DNA from: Oscillospiraceae bacterium
GTDB taxonomy: Bacteria; Bacillota; Clostridia; Oscillospirales; Oscillospiraceae
NCBI GenBank assembly: GCA_031255955.1
Contig: JAIRRO010000032.1
Location: forward strand, 1-5,799
Reading direction: 5' to 3'
Length of the DNA stretch: 5,799 nucleotides
The notes beneath the pieces are model-generated. The model was given only the letters and a program-made list of their open reading frames with translations, ran no database searches and was not told the origin of the DNA. The position numbers and the translations under genes were made by a program. Position 1 is the stretch's first letter. Each line of letters begins with the position of its first letter. Positions 5,683-5,799 of this stretch are shown in pieces.

Positions 5683-5711
5683 AATATATCACATCCGGTC
5701 TTGAATGTCAA
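5683..5711 (-). promoter_or_regulatory. Near-consensus leftward promoter facing the 5563 promoter
   Basis: On the minus strand, TTGACA (complement of 5706-5711) and TATATT (complement of 5683-5688) are separated by 17 bp, matching 11 of 12 consensus positions. It points left, towards the rightward promoter, so the two transcripts would overlap. Its -35 box falls inside the last codons of the minus-strand frame, which may mean that either the frame or the promoter is not real. Confidence 0.5.
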
Positions 5712-5799
5712 GCGTTTTTTCAACAAAATTATTATCGTGTCGAAACAGCGGATTTTTTCGAAACAGTTTGAGCATTTCGTGATAAATATCGCCACCGCC
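5689..5799 (-). CDS. Probable 3' end of a gene entering from the right edge
   Basis: The minus strand is open from the window edge to a TGA at 5691-5689, giving 36 residues with a plausible amphipathic, charged composition (for example DIYHEMLKLFRKNPLFRHD). A second minus frame is also open here but gives a Cys/Ile-rich, less protein-like translation. A nine-base repeat, TCGAAACAG (5740-5748 and 5758-5766), is explained in this frame as a repeated Leu-Phe-Arg. The region is more AT-rich than most of the window. No family is recognised and the length is too short for certainty. Confidence 0.35.
   Translation of the reverse strand, partial: GGGDIYHEMLKLFRKNPLFRHDNNFVEKTLDIQDRM

Larger units (their letters stand above)
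5597..5720 (+). ncRNA. Candidate structured small RNA, family unknown
   Basis: Downstream of the consensus promoter lie a hairpin of 7-bp arms, CGTTTTA/TAAAACG (5601-5607 and 5617-5623), then a hairpin with outer stem TAGGGG/CCCCTA (5635-5640 and 5667-5672) and inner stem GATT/AATC. A weak hairpin, CTTGA/TCAAG (5700-5712), is followed by six T residues (5715-5720), which could end a transcript of about 120 bases. It does not match the tmRNA, RNase P, SRP or riboswitch motifs I know. The GTTTTA...TAAAAC motif recalls type II CRISPR repeat/anti-repeat sequence, but no array or cas gene is visible. The 3' end and the whole call are inferred from structure only. Confidence 0.4.

Overview
The window suggests a GC-rich, low-G+C-phylum-type bacterium, most likely an uncultured or poorly characterised member of the Clostridia. 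Reasons: a gyrA C-terminal half with an acidic tail, strong AGGAGG/TGGAGG-type ribosome binding sites, several consensus sigma-A-type promoters, and proteins (prohibitin-like SPFH protein, macro-domain protein with an extra C-terminal domain, small P-loop kinase, VWA protein) of kinds I associate with Firmicutes. This placement is an inference from the sequence alone.

Layout. 1-1269 (+) is the 3' half of gyrA, running in from the left edge. Next comes a perfect consensus promoter (TTGACA, 17 bp, TATAAT) with three 12-bp-spaced AATGTAC repeats, driving a two-gene toxin-antitoxin module (HicB-like DUF1902 antitoxin, then HicA toxin; 1416-1819). A convergent gene on the minus strand (1898-2767) encodes a membrane-anchored SPFH/prohibitin-family protein. 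The 397-base gap 2768-3164 holds the SPFH gene's RBS, a short coding-like fragment (2845-3000) and the promoter of the next operon.

3165-5437 (+) is a tight cluster. It holds a macro-domain protein with a second C-terminal domain, a small P-loop kinase-like protein that overlaps it by one base and is much more AT-rich, and, after a hairpin and an 84-base gap, a VWA protein with an intact metal-binding MIDAS motif. These three plausibly form an ADP-ribose/nucleotide-linked stress or conflict cassette. The macro domain lacks the two residues that act as catalytic Asp and His in MacroD-type hydrolases, so it may bind its ligand rather than cleave it.

5438-5799 has no confident complete gene. 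It holds a 42-codon open frame directly behind the VWA stop, a perfect-consensus rightward promoter (5563-5590), a structured stretch with two hairpins, a near-consensus leftward promoter (5711-5683) facing the first one, and probably the 3' end of a minus-strand gene entering from the right edge. The two facing promoters around structured, apparently non-coding DNA are the least explained part of the window.
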